Assembly: GCA_016787295.1 (NCBI GenBank)
Contig: JAEUUX010000244.1
Location: 1-56,716, forward strand
Direction: 5' to 3'
Source of the DNA: Chitinophagales bacterium
Lineage (GTDB): Bacteria > Bacteroidota > Bacteroidia > Chitinophagales > UBA2359
DNA length: 56,716 nt
Below, in pieces: positions 10,012 through 17,641 of this stretch. Numbering within the stretch: the stretch's first letter is position 1; the number at the start of each line of letters is the position of its first letter. The position numbers and the translations under genes were made by a program. Below the pieces are notes generated by a model, which saw nothing but the letters and a program-made list of their open reading frames with translations, made no database searches and was not told the DNA's origin.

Positions 10012-10489
10012 TTTAGCTATACTGAATTGAAAATACTTTTCGGATTTGATAATAGACGATGTCATGCACTTGTCCCAAGATGTAACATCAGTTAACAGCA
10101 ATTTACCATTCCTCGAAATACTATTATCGTAAGCATCAAATGGTGATTCTACTTTTTTGGGTGAGCAAAAAAGTAGCAAAAAAAGGTGTTCTTTTTCGAG
10201 TGGATTCGTCCGGCGTGCTGTGGTCTTTGCTTAATTTTGTGGTAGCAAGCAAAATCGCAGGCATTTTGTCTGTTTTTCCACATTAGCTACCACAAAATGT
10301 AGGCAATCGTTGAGGCAATTTATCATTCTTTGTCTGTTTAGCCGTGACTTTCATGCCTCAACGACCGAAACAGCACTATTTCGGGCAGCGAAAATAATGT
10401 AGGCAGATGTGTGTTTTTTGTGACCGCAATTATTCGACTGTCAACATTTTACAAAATCCTAAGACTGTATTCAATTTAGTATAGCTAAA
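10012..10489. repeat. 478-bp non-coding element with 20-bp inverted ends (MITE-like)
   Basis: The left end TTTAGCTATACTGAATTGAA (10012-10031) matches the inverted right end at 10470-10489 at 19 of 20 positions. Inside are two nested inverted repeats: a 13-bp stem ATTTTGTGGTAGC (10234-10246 with 10286-10298) and a 10-bp stem CGTTGAGGCA (10308-10317 with 10354-10363). No convincing gene lies inside and I see no clear target-site duplication. It could be a MITE, the relic of an insertion sequence, or a structured RNA. It fills most of the 690-bp gap between the Omp28-like and first propeller genes. Confidence 0.5.
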
Positions 10490-10508
10490 ATAGTGTTGAA
10501 ATCACACC

Positions 10509-10563
10509 AAAGACCGTCGGTCTAATTTCCTCTTTTTCGCGGGAATTAGACCGACGGTCTTTT
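10509..10563. repeat. Hairpin element, upstream copy (AGACCGTCGGTCTAATT)
   Basis: The arm AAAGACCGTCGGTCTAATT pairs with AATTAGACCGACGGTCTTT around a pyrimidine-rich loop (CTCTTTTTCGCGG). A near-identical hairpin follows the next gene at 14119-14170. Each arm contains the near-palindrome AGACCG-T-CGGTCT, so arms can also self-pair. The following T-rich stretch could terminate transcription. Confidence 0.8.
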
Positions 10564-10611
10564 ATTTTATTTTATTGGGCATAAAATAGCACAACATAAT
10601 AAAAAAACACC

Positions 10612-10619
10612 TACTTTTG
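10612..10619 (+). promoter_or_regulatory. Predicted -7 box (TACTTTTG) for the first propeller gene
   Basis: It matches TAnnTTTG and lies 39 bp before the start codon at 10659. No clear -33 TTTG at the usual spacing. Confidence 0.4.
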
Positions 10620-10658
10620 ACAGCCATAGCGCTATTTTAAACTAAAATCTATTGTATT

Positions 10659-13600
10659 ATGAAAAACCTATTGCTTACATTTATCGTTTTGTTAAGTTGC
10701 TATTATGCCATGCCTACTACAGCACAAGTAGTTTTGGGCGGAGAGCAAGTAGTTAGTGCATATAACCAACAAACTACTCAACTGGCGGATATGAACAATG
10801 ATGGTCGCCAAGATTTGGTTAGTTTTTCGACAACCAGTATGCAAATTATATGCTACCTCAATCAGGGAACATCTTATTGGGACAATATTTACTTTTTAGT
10901 TGACCAACAAGATTTTAGTGAAAAAATTGTTTTAGGAGACGTTAATCAAGATGGTTGGACAGATATAATATGCCAACAAAAACAGGGTTTGTTTTGGTAT
11001 CGCAATATGGGAGCTATGCACTTTGCAGACCTCCAAATACTTTGCGCCAACTGTGTCACGATGAATAATTATTGGACAGTTGAGGATATGAATACGGATA
11101 ACCGATTAGATGTATTAAGTTATGATACAACTGCTGTAAGGATTTGGTATCAAACGATAGATTTTCAATTCAATGAACCAGTGATTCGAACTTTCCAAAC
11201 GGTTCAAAACGAGATTAATGGTGACTTACAAATACGCAATTTGGTAGGCGGTTTTCCCAAAGAACTTATTTTTAGGATTGGAAATAGTTACAAAGTCTTT
11301 AAACAGGTAGGAGCTGTTTATCAAAGTGTATCGTTTAGTTGGATGCTGGGCGAGATAAAGAACATTTATTTTGCTAATTTCAATAATGATGAACAACTTG
11401 ATGTGGTAGTGGAAAGATACTACAGTCCAGAATTACAAGTTTGTTTCAGTTCAGGAAACGGGTTTGAGTGCGATACCTTACTGCAAAACCAAGTTACACA
11501 TAATTTAGCTGTTGGTGACATAAATAACGATAACCAAGACGACTTAGTGGTACTTACAAGTGGTATACGCATGTTTAGCAATAATGGAGATTTGACATTC
11601 ACCAATTCCTTTTGGGGCAATACATTCATTACTTCAGATAAAAACGTTTATTTGATAGACATCAACGACGATAGTTATTTAGATGTTGTTATGATAGAGT
11701 ACAACCTTATTTCGGCATTCCTACTCACTAATAACAATAATCTTTTGCAGATACCAAACCAGCCACTACTCCATAATGACCAGACTAAACTTACTATGGG
11801 AGATTTTGATAATGATGGTAATCAAGATGCTCTTGTTGTCATGTCGCAATATCTATTTGCTTATTACTTTGATGAACAAGATAGGATTCGCCATATTAAA
11901 TACTTACACGTATCACTGCCTGAAAATGTAAATCTTAAGAGTATTACTACAGGAGACATTGACCGAGATGGAGATATAGACATTGTGGTAGGTTATGGCA
12001 GTACTTTTCAATTTGCCCGCAACAATGGAGACGGTACTTTTGCTAATTGGACATTGCTTATGAATTGTTTGAGTTGTGACAATATCGTTATTACAGACCT
12101 TAATCGCGATTCATTGCCCGATATTGTATATACAGAAAATACGGTCGATATGCTACAGTGCAAAGTAAAAGTGGCGCTACAACAAAATAATAATAGTTTT
12201 GCTACTCCAATCGGAATTCTTACCACTTCTTTTGGTAGAATAGACGACTTCCATATATCTGAATCGGAAGCCGATCAAACTATAGATATTGTAGCAACAA
12301 GCTATAATGGTTTATGGTGGGGGCAGGATTTTCAAGGTAACGCCTTTGCCAACACCTCGTATTTTGCAACCCCAGAAAGTGCTTTTATTTTTAATAGTGC
12401 GCCCATTCAACTTTCTGCTTCCGACGAACATGCCTATATTGTTAGCACTAATATAGGAGTGATGTTATATCGCCTCGTTTCTCCCGATTCCTTATATCAT
12501 CAAACCATTTGGGGAACAAATACTATCTATCGCATTACTGTAATGGATATAAATCAAGATGGATTGGGGGATATTGTAGTACAATTGCAATCCATGCCGG
12601 GGGTCGATGTTTTATCATCTGTTGCATGTATATTCAATGTAGGCATGGGCAATTTTTCCGAACCTGTGGCTAACCCCATACATTTAGGTCCGAATATAGA
12701 GTCAATCGTTCGACAAAAGAAAGGGTTATTGTTTAATGCTGTAGGAAGGCTATATTATTGTGCGTTATTCAATGCTCCTTCTTTTGCACCACACGAGATA
12801 GACCTCGCAAACGGAGAAATTTCGTCAATAGCCGCTGTCGATTTAGATAATGATAGTTGGAATGATGTTGTAGTTGCCTCAAAAAGTGATAATACGGTTA
12901 CATGGTACAAAAACTTACAAAATCAAAGTTTTGCTCCACCACAAATTATCGCTACCGAAATCATGGGTGTAACTGATATGGAAGTAACTGATATGAACAA
13001 TGACGGACTTCTTGATATAATAGTTGCAGCGCCTAATGCTGACCAAATTTTGTATTTCGTTAATGAAGGACAAGGGTCTTTCGCTTCACCTATTGTTACA
13101 AATTATCTACCCGAAATAAAAGCCATTGGTGTGGGAGACATAGACAACAATGGCTCACTTGACATCATATCTATACTGCCAGCCGAAGCACAACTATATT
13201 GGCATAAATTTTTAGGGAATGGTCAGTATGAATTAATTCCTATACAAACAGCAAACACTGCCCTATCTTTTCCTAACCAACTTATTGTAGAAGATATAGA
13301 TGCAGACGGCTTTGCTGATATTATTAGTGCTTCTACCATAGAAGGTAAAATTAACTATTCGCGATATGTAGGGAACGACAGTTTTGTAACCTATCGCACA
13401 CAAATTATTAATTTACCACGCTCAATGGGTGTGGGCAATGTCATAGGAAATAGCTTTATAAAGGAAATTTTTATGGTTGCTGCTTCTTCCAATATTTTGT
13501 TTAGCAATGCTTATATAGAGCATGGCGCATTTGTTATGACAGATGAGTTGGGTGTAAAAAGCATCGCAAACGCTGATTTGAACAACGACGGCAACGAAGA

Positions 13601-14093
13601 TATTATCTATGGAATGGACATAGAAGATAAAATAAAATGGGTAGCAGGAAATAAAAAAGGAGAATTTAGTTTGCCCATCGAGATTAGCAGCGATGTTGTA
13701 GGAGGTGTTGTCTTGGCTACGGCAGATTTAGACAACGACGGCGACCAAGACATTGTGTCGGCAGATTTGTTGAGCAATCGGATTATTTGGCATGAAAATA
13801 TGCCCAATGATGTTTTGCACGCTCCCTCTCTCCCACCCTATTCTGCCCAAACCACCAACATAGCGCAAGTATTTCCTAATCCTGCCCAAGACCAACTAAC
13901 CATCGGTTTTGAAAATCCGCTGCACCAACACCACTATAGCTTATCTAATCTATGGGGACAATTGTTGTTGGAAGGGCAAAGCAACGGACAAGCAAGGACA
14001 ACAATAGACCTTAGCCATATAGAGACAGGGCTGTATTTGCTACAAATTGCGCATGACCAGCAACACCAAACTTGGAAAATTGTTAAACAATAG
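10659..14093 (+). CDS. FG-GAP/VCBS-repeat beta-propeller surface protein with T9SS tail (paralog 1 of 3)
   Basis: 1144 aa. The signal peptide MKNLLLTFIVLLSCYYAMPT ends at ...TAQ. About 16 calcium-binding D-x-(D/N)-x-(D/N)-G-like motifs followed by D-(I/V/L) recur every 45-70 residues (e.g. DMNNDGRQDL, DVNQDGWTDI, DIDRDGDIDIVVG, DLDNDGDQDIVSA), the signature of FG-GAP/VCBS blades in integrin-like propellers. The last ~75 residues are a T9SS type A tail (VFPNPAQDQLTI ... LSNLWGQLL ... TGLYLLQIAH ... WKIVKQ). It is probably a calcium-stabilised cell-surface protein; ligand unknown. It shares the LCA(N/D)CV blade motif with the two paralogs at 17642 and 21171. Hairpins of the same sequence lie before and after the gene. 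Confidence 0.88.
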   Translation: MKNLLLTFIVLLSCYYAMPTTAQVVLGGEQVVSAYNQQTTQLADMNNDGRQDLVSFSTTSMQIICYLNQGTSYWDNIYFLVDQQDFSEKIVLGDVNQDGWTDIICQQKQGLFWYRNMGAMHFADLQILCANCVTMNNYWTVEDMNTDNRLDVLSYDTTAVRIWYQTIDFQFNEPVIRTFQTVQNEINGDLQIRNLVGGFPKELIFRIGNSYKVFKQVGAVYQSVSFSWMLGEIKNIYFANFNNDEQLDVVVERYYSPELQVCFSSGNGFECDTLLQNQVTHNLAVGDINNDNQDDLVVLTSGIRMFSNNGDLTFTNSFWGNTFITSDKNVYLIDINDDSYLDVVMIEYNLISAFLLTNNNNLLQIPNQPLLHNDQTKLTMGDFDNDGNQDALVVMSQYLFAYYFDEQDRIRHIKYLHVSLPENVNLKSITTGDIDRDGDIDIVVGYGSTFQFARNNGDGTFANWTLLMNCLSCDNIVITDLNRDSLPDIVYTENTVDMLQCKVKVALQQNNNSFATPIGILTTSFGRIDDFHISESEADQTIDIVATSYNGLWWGQDFQGNAFANTSYFATPESAFIFNSAPIQLSASDEHAYIVSTNIGVMLYRLVSPDSLYHQTIWGTNTIYRITVMDINQDGLGDIVVQLQSMPGVDVLSSVACIFNVGMGNFSEPVANPIHLGPNIESIVRQKKGLLFNAVGRLYYCALFNAPSFAPHEIDLANGEISSIAAVDLDNDSWNDVVVASKSDNTVTWYKNLQNQSFAPPQIIATEIMGVTDMEVTDMNNDGLLDIIVAAPNADQILYFVNEGQGSFASPIVTNYLPEIKAIGVGDIDNNGSLDIISILPAEAQLYWHKFLGNGQYELIPIQTANTALSFPNQLIVEDIDADGFADIISASTIEGKINYSRYVGNDSFVTYRTQIINLPRSMGVGNVIGNSFIKEIFMVAASSNILFSNAYIEHGAFVMTDELGVKSIANADLNNDGNEDIIYGMDIEDKIKWVAGNKKGEFSLPIEISSDVVGGVVLATADLDNDGDQDIVSADLLSNRIIWHENMPNDVLHAPSLPPYSAQTTNIAQVFPNPAQDQLTIGFENPLHQHHYSLSNLWGQLLLEGQSNGQARTTIDLSHIETGLYLLQIAHDQQHQTWKIVKQ

Positions 14094-14118
14094 CGCAAAA
14101 ACAACTTGTTGGTTAACC

Positions 14119-14170
14119 AAAGACCGTCGGTCTAATTCCCCCTTTTTCGAGGGAATTAGACCGACGGTTT
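14119..14170. repeat. Hairpin element, downstream copy, probable terminator
   Basis: The stem AAGACCGTCGGTCTAATTCCC / GGGAATTAGACCGACGG has a CCTTTTTCGA loop. It is almost the same as the element at 10509-10563. It lies between the convergent propeller and subtilisin genes and probably terminates one or both transcripts. Confidence 0.8.
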
Positions 14171-14200
14171 GTTATGCTAAGTTTAATGAAATTTTAAAAA

Positions 14201-15532
14201 TTATCTAATACCAATTCTATCAGCGCTGGAGTCTTTGTCACCACAAATTATACCTCCATTTCGAACAGTTCCACCTGTTGAGAGCAAAATGCCTGCCAAG
14301 TGAGGAGCTGCCATTGATGTGCCGCTCATATAAGCATAACCACCGTTTTTGTAACAAGAATAGTTATCTACGCCGGGTTCTGCATAATCTACGGGCGTGC
14401 CATAGTTAGAGAAATCTGCTAAACAGCCATACCAATTCATCGCCGAAACAGTGTAGATATTAGTGCCGTTGATGCGTGCGGGGGTTTGGTTAGTAGCACT
14501 TTGAGCGTCGTTACCTGCTGCAAGGATATAGCGAATGCCTTTGTTAGCACCTGCGCGGATAGCGTTTTCCATATCTAAACGGTCGTCACCTGTTGCCCAA
14601 TACCAGAACTCGTCCCAGCTTGATGGAGCGCCACCGCCCAGACTCATATTCACTACATCGCCCGACCATGCCACAGAATTGACATACTGAACACCTGCCA
14701 AAATCCAAGACCATTCACCATTACCCGCAGAGTTTAATACTTTTACGGGAACAACAGTAGCTCCAGCCGCAACTCCTTTTACACCAATAGTATTGTTACG
14801 AGCTGCAATGATGCCAGCACAGTGTGAACCGTGTCCATGGTCGTCGTTGGCAGAAGAAGTACCGGGAACGTAGGTGCGATGCCAACCAGAATAAGCAACA
14901 TTCAAATCGGGGTGATCGAGGTCGATGCCTGTGTCAATAACCCATGCCCAATAGTAACCTGTATAATCGGCACTACCCACACGGCTAATACCCCAAGGAG
15001 TAAATTGTGCTTGTGGAGCAGCAGTAACTTCGGTGGCATCTACTACGCTGTTAAGGTTAATTTCAAAATCTTGGCAAATACCTTTCAAATTACTGAAATC
15101 TACATTTTTTGCTTTGGCTTTAGCTACAATATCTTTCACTTTGTCTTCTTTGATATTCACCGCAAAACCCGAAAAAGAACCTACATACACCTGACTGATT
15201 TTGTTTTTGTCAACGCCCATTTTTTCGGCTACTTGCAAAACTTTTTGACTGGCAACTTTCTCAAATTTTTCGTAGGCTTGCATTTTTTCGTCGCGGGTTT
15301 TAAATTCTTTTTTGTTTTTAGTGACGTTTTTGATAAAAGATTCTATTTTATCATCGTCCAACACAAACACATATTGGTCAGCAATTTTCTTTACTTTGTC
15401 TGATTGTTTATGTTGTACTTTGGGGGCGTTTTTATCGTCAATATCTTCTTGTTGTTTTTCTTTCAAGATTTCTTGAGCAAACATTGGGAGAGCAAAAAAC
15501 AAAGTGAGTGCGATAGTTAATAGCTTTTTCAT
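14201..15532 (-). CDS. Subtilisin-like serine protease (S8 family)
   Basis: 443 aa. Signal peptide MKKLLTIALTLFFALPMFAQ. Residues 21-165 are a Lys-rich propeptide with the I9-inhibitor-like pattern (QYVFVLDDD ... VGSFSGFAVNI). The catalytic domain has Asp200 in VIDTGID, His234 in DDHGHGSHCAG, Asn341 in the AAGN oxyanion site and Ser406 in SGTSMAAPH, so the triad is complete. The protein stops ~37 residues after the Ser motif (ends DRIGIR) and has no T9SS sorting domain, unlike most secreted neighbours. It may therefore act in the periplasm, be exported otherwise, or have lost its tail. It is convergent with the first propeller gene. Confidence 0.92.
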   Translation of the reverse strand: MKKLLTIALTLFFALPMFAQEILKEKQQEDIDDKNAPKVQHKQSDKVKKIADQYVFVLDDDKIESFIKNVTKNKKEFKTRDEKMQAYEKFEKVASQKVLQVAEKMGVDKNKISQVYVGSFSGFAVNIKEDKVKDIVAKAKAKNVDFSNLKGICQDFEINLNSVVDATEVTAAPQAQFTPWGISRVGSADYTGYYWAWVIDTGIDLDHPDLNVAYSGWHRTYVPGTSSANDDHGHGSHCAGIIAARNNTIGVKGVAAGATVVPVKVLNSAGNGEWSWILAGVQYVNSVAWSGDVVNMSLGGGAPSSWDEFWYWATGDDRLDMENAIRAGANKGIRYILAAGNDAQSATNQTPARINGTNIYTVSAMNWYGCLADFSNYGTPVDYAEPGVDNYSCYKNGGYAYMSGTSMAAPHLAGILLSTGGTVRNGGIICGDKDSSADRIGIR

Positions 15533-15613
15533 GGTACAATTTTTTTTTAAAGAAGTTTAGAAATGAGGAGTTAAAAATTAAGAAATAAAAACAGATAGTT
15601 TTAGAGAAGAACT

Positions 15614-15749
15614 TTTGATGTTGTGTTAATTCCGTTTTTTGGGGGAATGTTACCCGATGTTTGAATTTTTTTTCTGCAAAAAATGCTTTGGTATTGCGTT
15701 TGATGTTGTGTTAATTCCGTTTTTTGGGGGAATGTTACCCGATGTTTGA
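15614..15749. repeat. 51-bp perfect direct repeat, 85-bp period
   Basis: Copies at 15614-15664 and 15699-15749 are identical (TTTGATGTTGTGTTAATTCC onward through a T6G5 tract to GATGTTTGA) and are separated by 34 bp. They occupy the ~450-bp divergent gap between the subtilisin and peroxidase genes. They could be duplicated regulator sites or a simple local duplication. I see no gene in the gap. Confidence 0.85.
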
Positions 15750-15892
15750 GTTTTTGTATGTTTTTTGAAAATTAATTGCCAAAAATTATTGCTACAAGCA
15801 ACCTTAAGACAGTATTTTTCGTCTTTGGAATAGTTTTAAAGGCAAAAACAATTTTTTTTAAAAAAAAGTATGCTACTATTAATTAAAATGCC

Positions 15893-15900
15893 TATATTTG
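15893..15900 (+). promoter_or_regulatory. Predicted -7 box (TATATTTG) for peroxidase 1
   Basis: An exact TAnnTTTG match 82 bp upstream of the ATG at 15983. The same octamer lies at a similar distance before the paralogous peroxidase at 28034-29566. Confidence 0.5.
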
Positions 15901-15982
15901 TAGCTTCAAAGCAGCTAATTCTTATACTATCCACAAAAACTTTAGCGACTATTTCATCATTTTCTAAAAAATTTCATTGCGC

Positions 15983-17485
15983 ATGAAAAAGAAAGTATTA
16001 TTATCTTTATTAGCTTTACTAAGCATTTTTGCGTTGCAATCCAAAGCCGTTTTAGATGGTATTAGTAAAATGGGCGAATATCATGTTGGTAACACGGTTT
16101 ATGAATTGTTTTTGCCTGACGAACCGTATGTCTATAACAATGTCACAGTGCCAGACTATTATATTTTGTCTGAAAATGGATGGTCTTCTTCCTTTGGAAC
16201 AGGCAATAATGTAGCTCCCGCGCTATTTTCTGAACCTTATTTGCCGCAAGACAACGACATTGTGACTTTGGGGCGTGTATTGTTTTATGACAAAAACTTG
16301 TCTGCCAATCAAAAAACATCTTGTGCCTCTTGCCACAATCAAGGTTTGGGTTTTGCAGACGACAAAGCCAAAAGTAAAGGTTTTTTGGAAGGAGACACAC
16401 GCCGCAACGCACCCAATATTGCCGATATTCCGTTCACTATTCACTGGCGTGGTTTGTTGTGGGATAAGCGTGCCACCGAATTAGAAGAGATGGTACAACT
16501 GCCTATCGAAGACGAAGTAGAGATGGGCATGAACTTCAGTGAGTTGATTACACGTTTAGAAAGTTTGGGATATTATGACGAGTTGTTCCAAAAGGCTTAT
16601 GGTTCGTCGAGCATCACCCAAGCGCGAATTTCCAACGCCATTTCCGATTTTGTGCGGGTATTGCTACCCCTCAACAGCAAATTAGACCAAGGCATAGCGA
16701 CCAACTTTGCCAATTTTACACCGCAAGAGATTCAAGGACGACAACTATTTATGAGTGATTGTTGGCACTGTCACACCTCTGTTCCAGCACGCCAACAAGA
16801 CATCAACTTGACCTCTGCCAAATTGTTTGCAGCCTTCTCCTATCCACAAAACAATGGTTTGGCAATAGACCACACCAGCGACGCAGGCATGGGCGGCTGG
16901 ACCAACGACCCCACCGATGCAGGACGGTTTAGCTCACCTTCGCTCAAAAACGTAGCCCTTACCGCTCCTTATATGCACGATGGCAGTTTGGCTACGCTGG
17001 AGGCAGTTGTCAAATTTTATAGCGAAGAAATAAAACCCGACCCCAATGCGTCCTTTGCTGCCAACAATGTATATGGTTGGAGTTTGCCGGTCTTGCCTTT
17101 CACCGGATTTGACTATACCGCCGAAGAGCAAGCCGCTCTTGTTGCTTTTTTGCGCACCCTCACCGACGAAACCTTTACGCACGACCCGCGCCTAAGCGAC
17201 CCATTTGTGGCGAGCGAGTCGACGGCTGTGGTGCAAAACGACCCCACATTGTTGCAAGGCATCTATCCCAATCCGATGCAAGAGCGCGCCACCATCGCAT
17301 TCGAGAACCCACAACGACAACTCACCCAGATCAGGTTGTATAACCTCCAAGGAGCTGTTTTGCGTGTGGGTGCAACCACCGAACAACAATATGTACTTGA
17401 CCGCAACGAACTGCCAGCAGGACAATATGTAGTGAGTGTGGAACAAGAAAATCGACGTGCCGTCCACAAACTAATTGTACCCTAA
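15983..17485 (+). CDS. Di-heme cytochrome c peroxidase (MauG/CCP family) with T9SS tail
   Basis: 500 aa from the ATG at 15983; a TTG two codons upstream is not preferred. Signal peptide MKKKVLLSLLALLSIFALQS. It has two c-type heme sites: CASCH at 114-118 (high-potential or N-terminal heme) and CWHCH at 260-264. LGRVLFYDKNLS precedes the first, and TAPYMHDGS supplies a likely distal Met/His region, all standard for bacterial CCP/MauG enzymes that reduce peroxide or oxidise a protein partner. After ~residue 425 comes a T9SS type A tail (IYPNPMQERATI ... LYNLQGAVL ... LPAGQYVVSV ... HKLIVP), so the enzyme is predicted to be surface-exposed rather than periplasmic. Its close paralog is at 28034-29566. 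The next gene downstream is a propeller protein, after a terminator. Confidence 0.92.
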   Translation: MKKKVLLSLLALLSIFALQSKAVLDGISKMGEYHVGNTVYELFLPDEPYVYNNVTVPDYYILSENGWSSSFGTGNNVAPALFSEPYLPQDNDIVTLGRVLFYDKNLSANQKTSCASCHNQGLGFADDKAKSKGFLEGDTRRNAPNIADIPFTIHWRGLLWDKRATELEEMVQLPIEDEVEMGMNFSELITRLESLGYYDELFQKAYGSSSITQARISNAISDFVRVLLPLNSKLDQGIATNFANFTPQEIQGRQLFMSDCWHCHTSVPARQQDINLTSAKLFAAFSYPQNNGLAIDHTSDAGMGGWTNDPTDAGRFSSPSLKNVALTAPYMHDGSLATLEAVVKFYSEEIKPDPNASFAANNVYGWSLPVLPFTGFDYTAEEQAALVAFLRTLTDETFTHDPRLSDPFVASESTAVVQNDPTLLQGIYPNPMQERATIAFENPQRQLTQIRLYNLQGAVLRVGATTEQQYVLDRNELPAGQYVVSVEQENRRAVHKLIVP

Positions 17486-17523
17486 ACCCCGATTATTGTA
17501 AACAATAAGCGTCCAAAATCAAA

Positions 17524-17577
17524 TACCAAAGCGAAATAGCAGCCATTCAAAGCTATTACTTTGCTTTGGTGTTTTTT
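17524..17577 (+). terminator. Intrinsic terminator after peroxidase 1
   Basis: An imperfect stem with ACCAAAGC pairing GCTTTGGT and AATAGC pairing GCTATT, followed by a seven-T run. Confidence 0.7.
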
Positions 17578-17590
17578 TCTACCAACAATA

Positions 17591-17626
17591 TAAACGCCAA
17601 AAACCTCATTTCTTCAAACAAAAAAA
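17591..17626 (+). repeat. 36-bp leader repeat, copy 1
   Basis: The 36-bp stretch beginning TAAACGCCAAAAACCTCATT, just before the start codon of the propeller gene at 17642, is identical to 21122-21157, the same place before the next propeller gene. It marks a tandem duplication that included the 5' untranslated leader. Confidence 0.9.
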
Positions 17627-17641
17627 ACTAAAAACAGAACC

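Noticed and set aside
9964-10179. 71-aa minus-strand open frame before the Omp28-like gene
   Set aside because: It lies mostly inside the inverted-repeat element, shows no family pattern, and starts in non-coding DNA.
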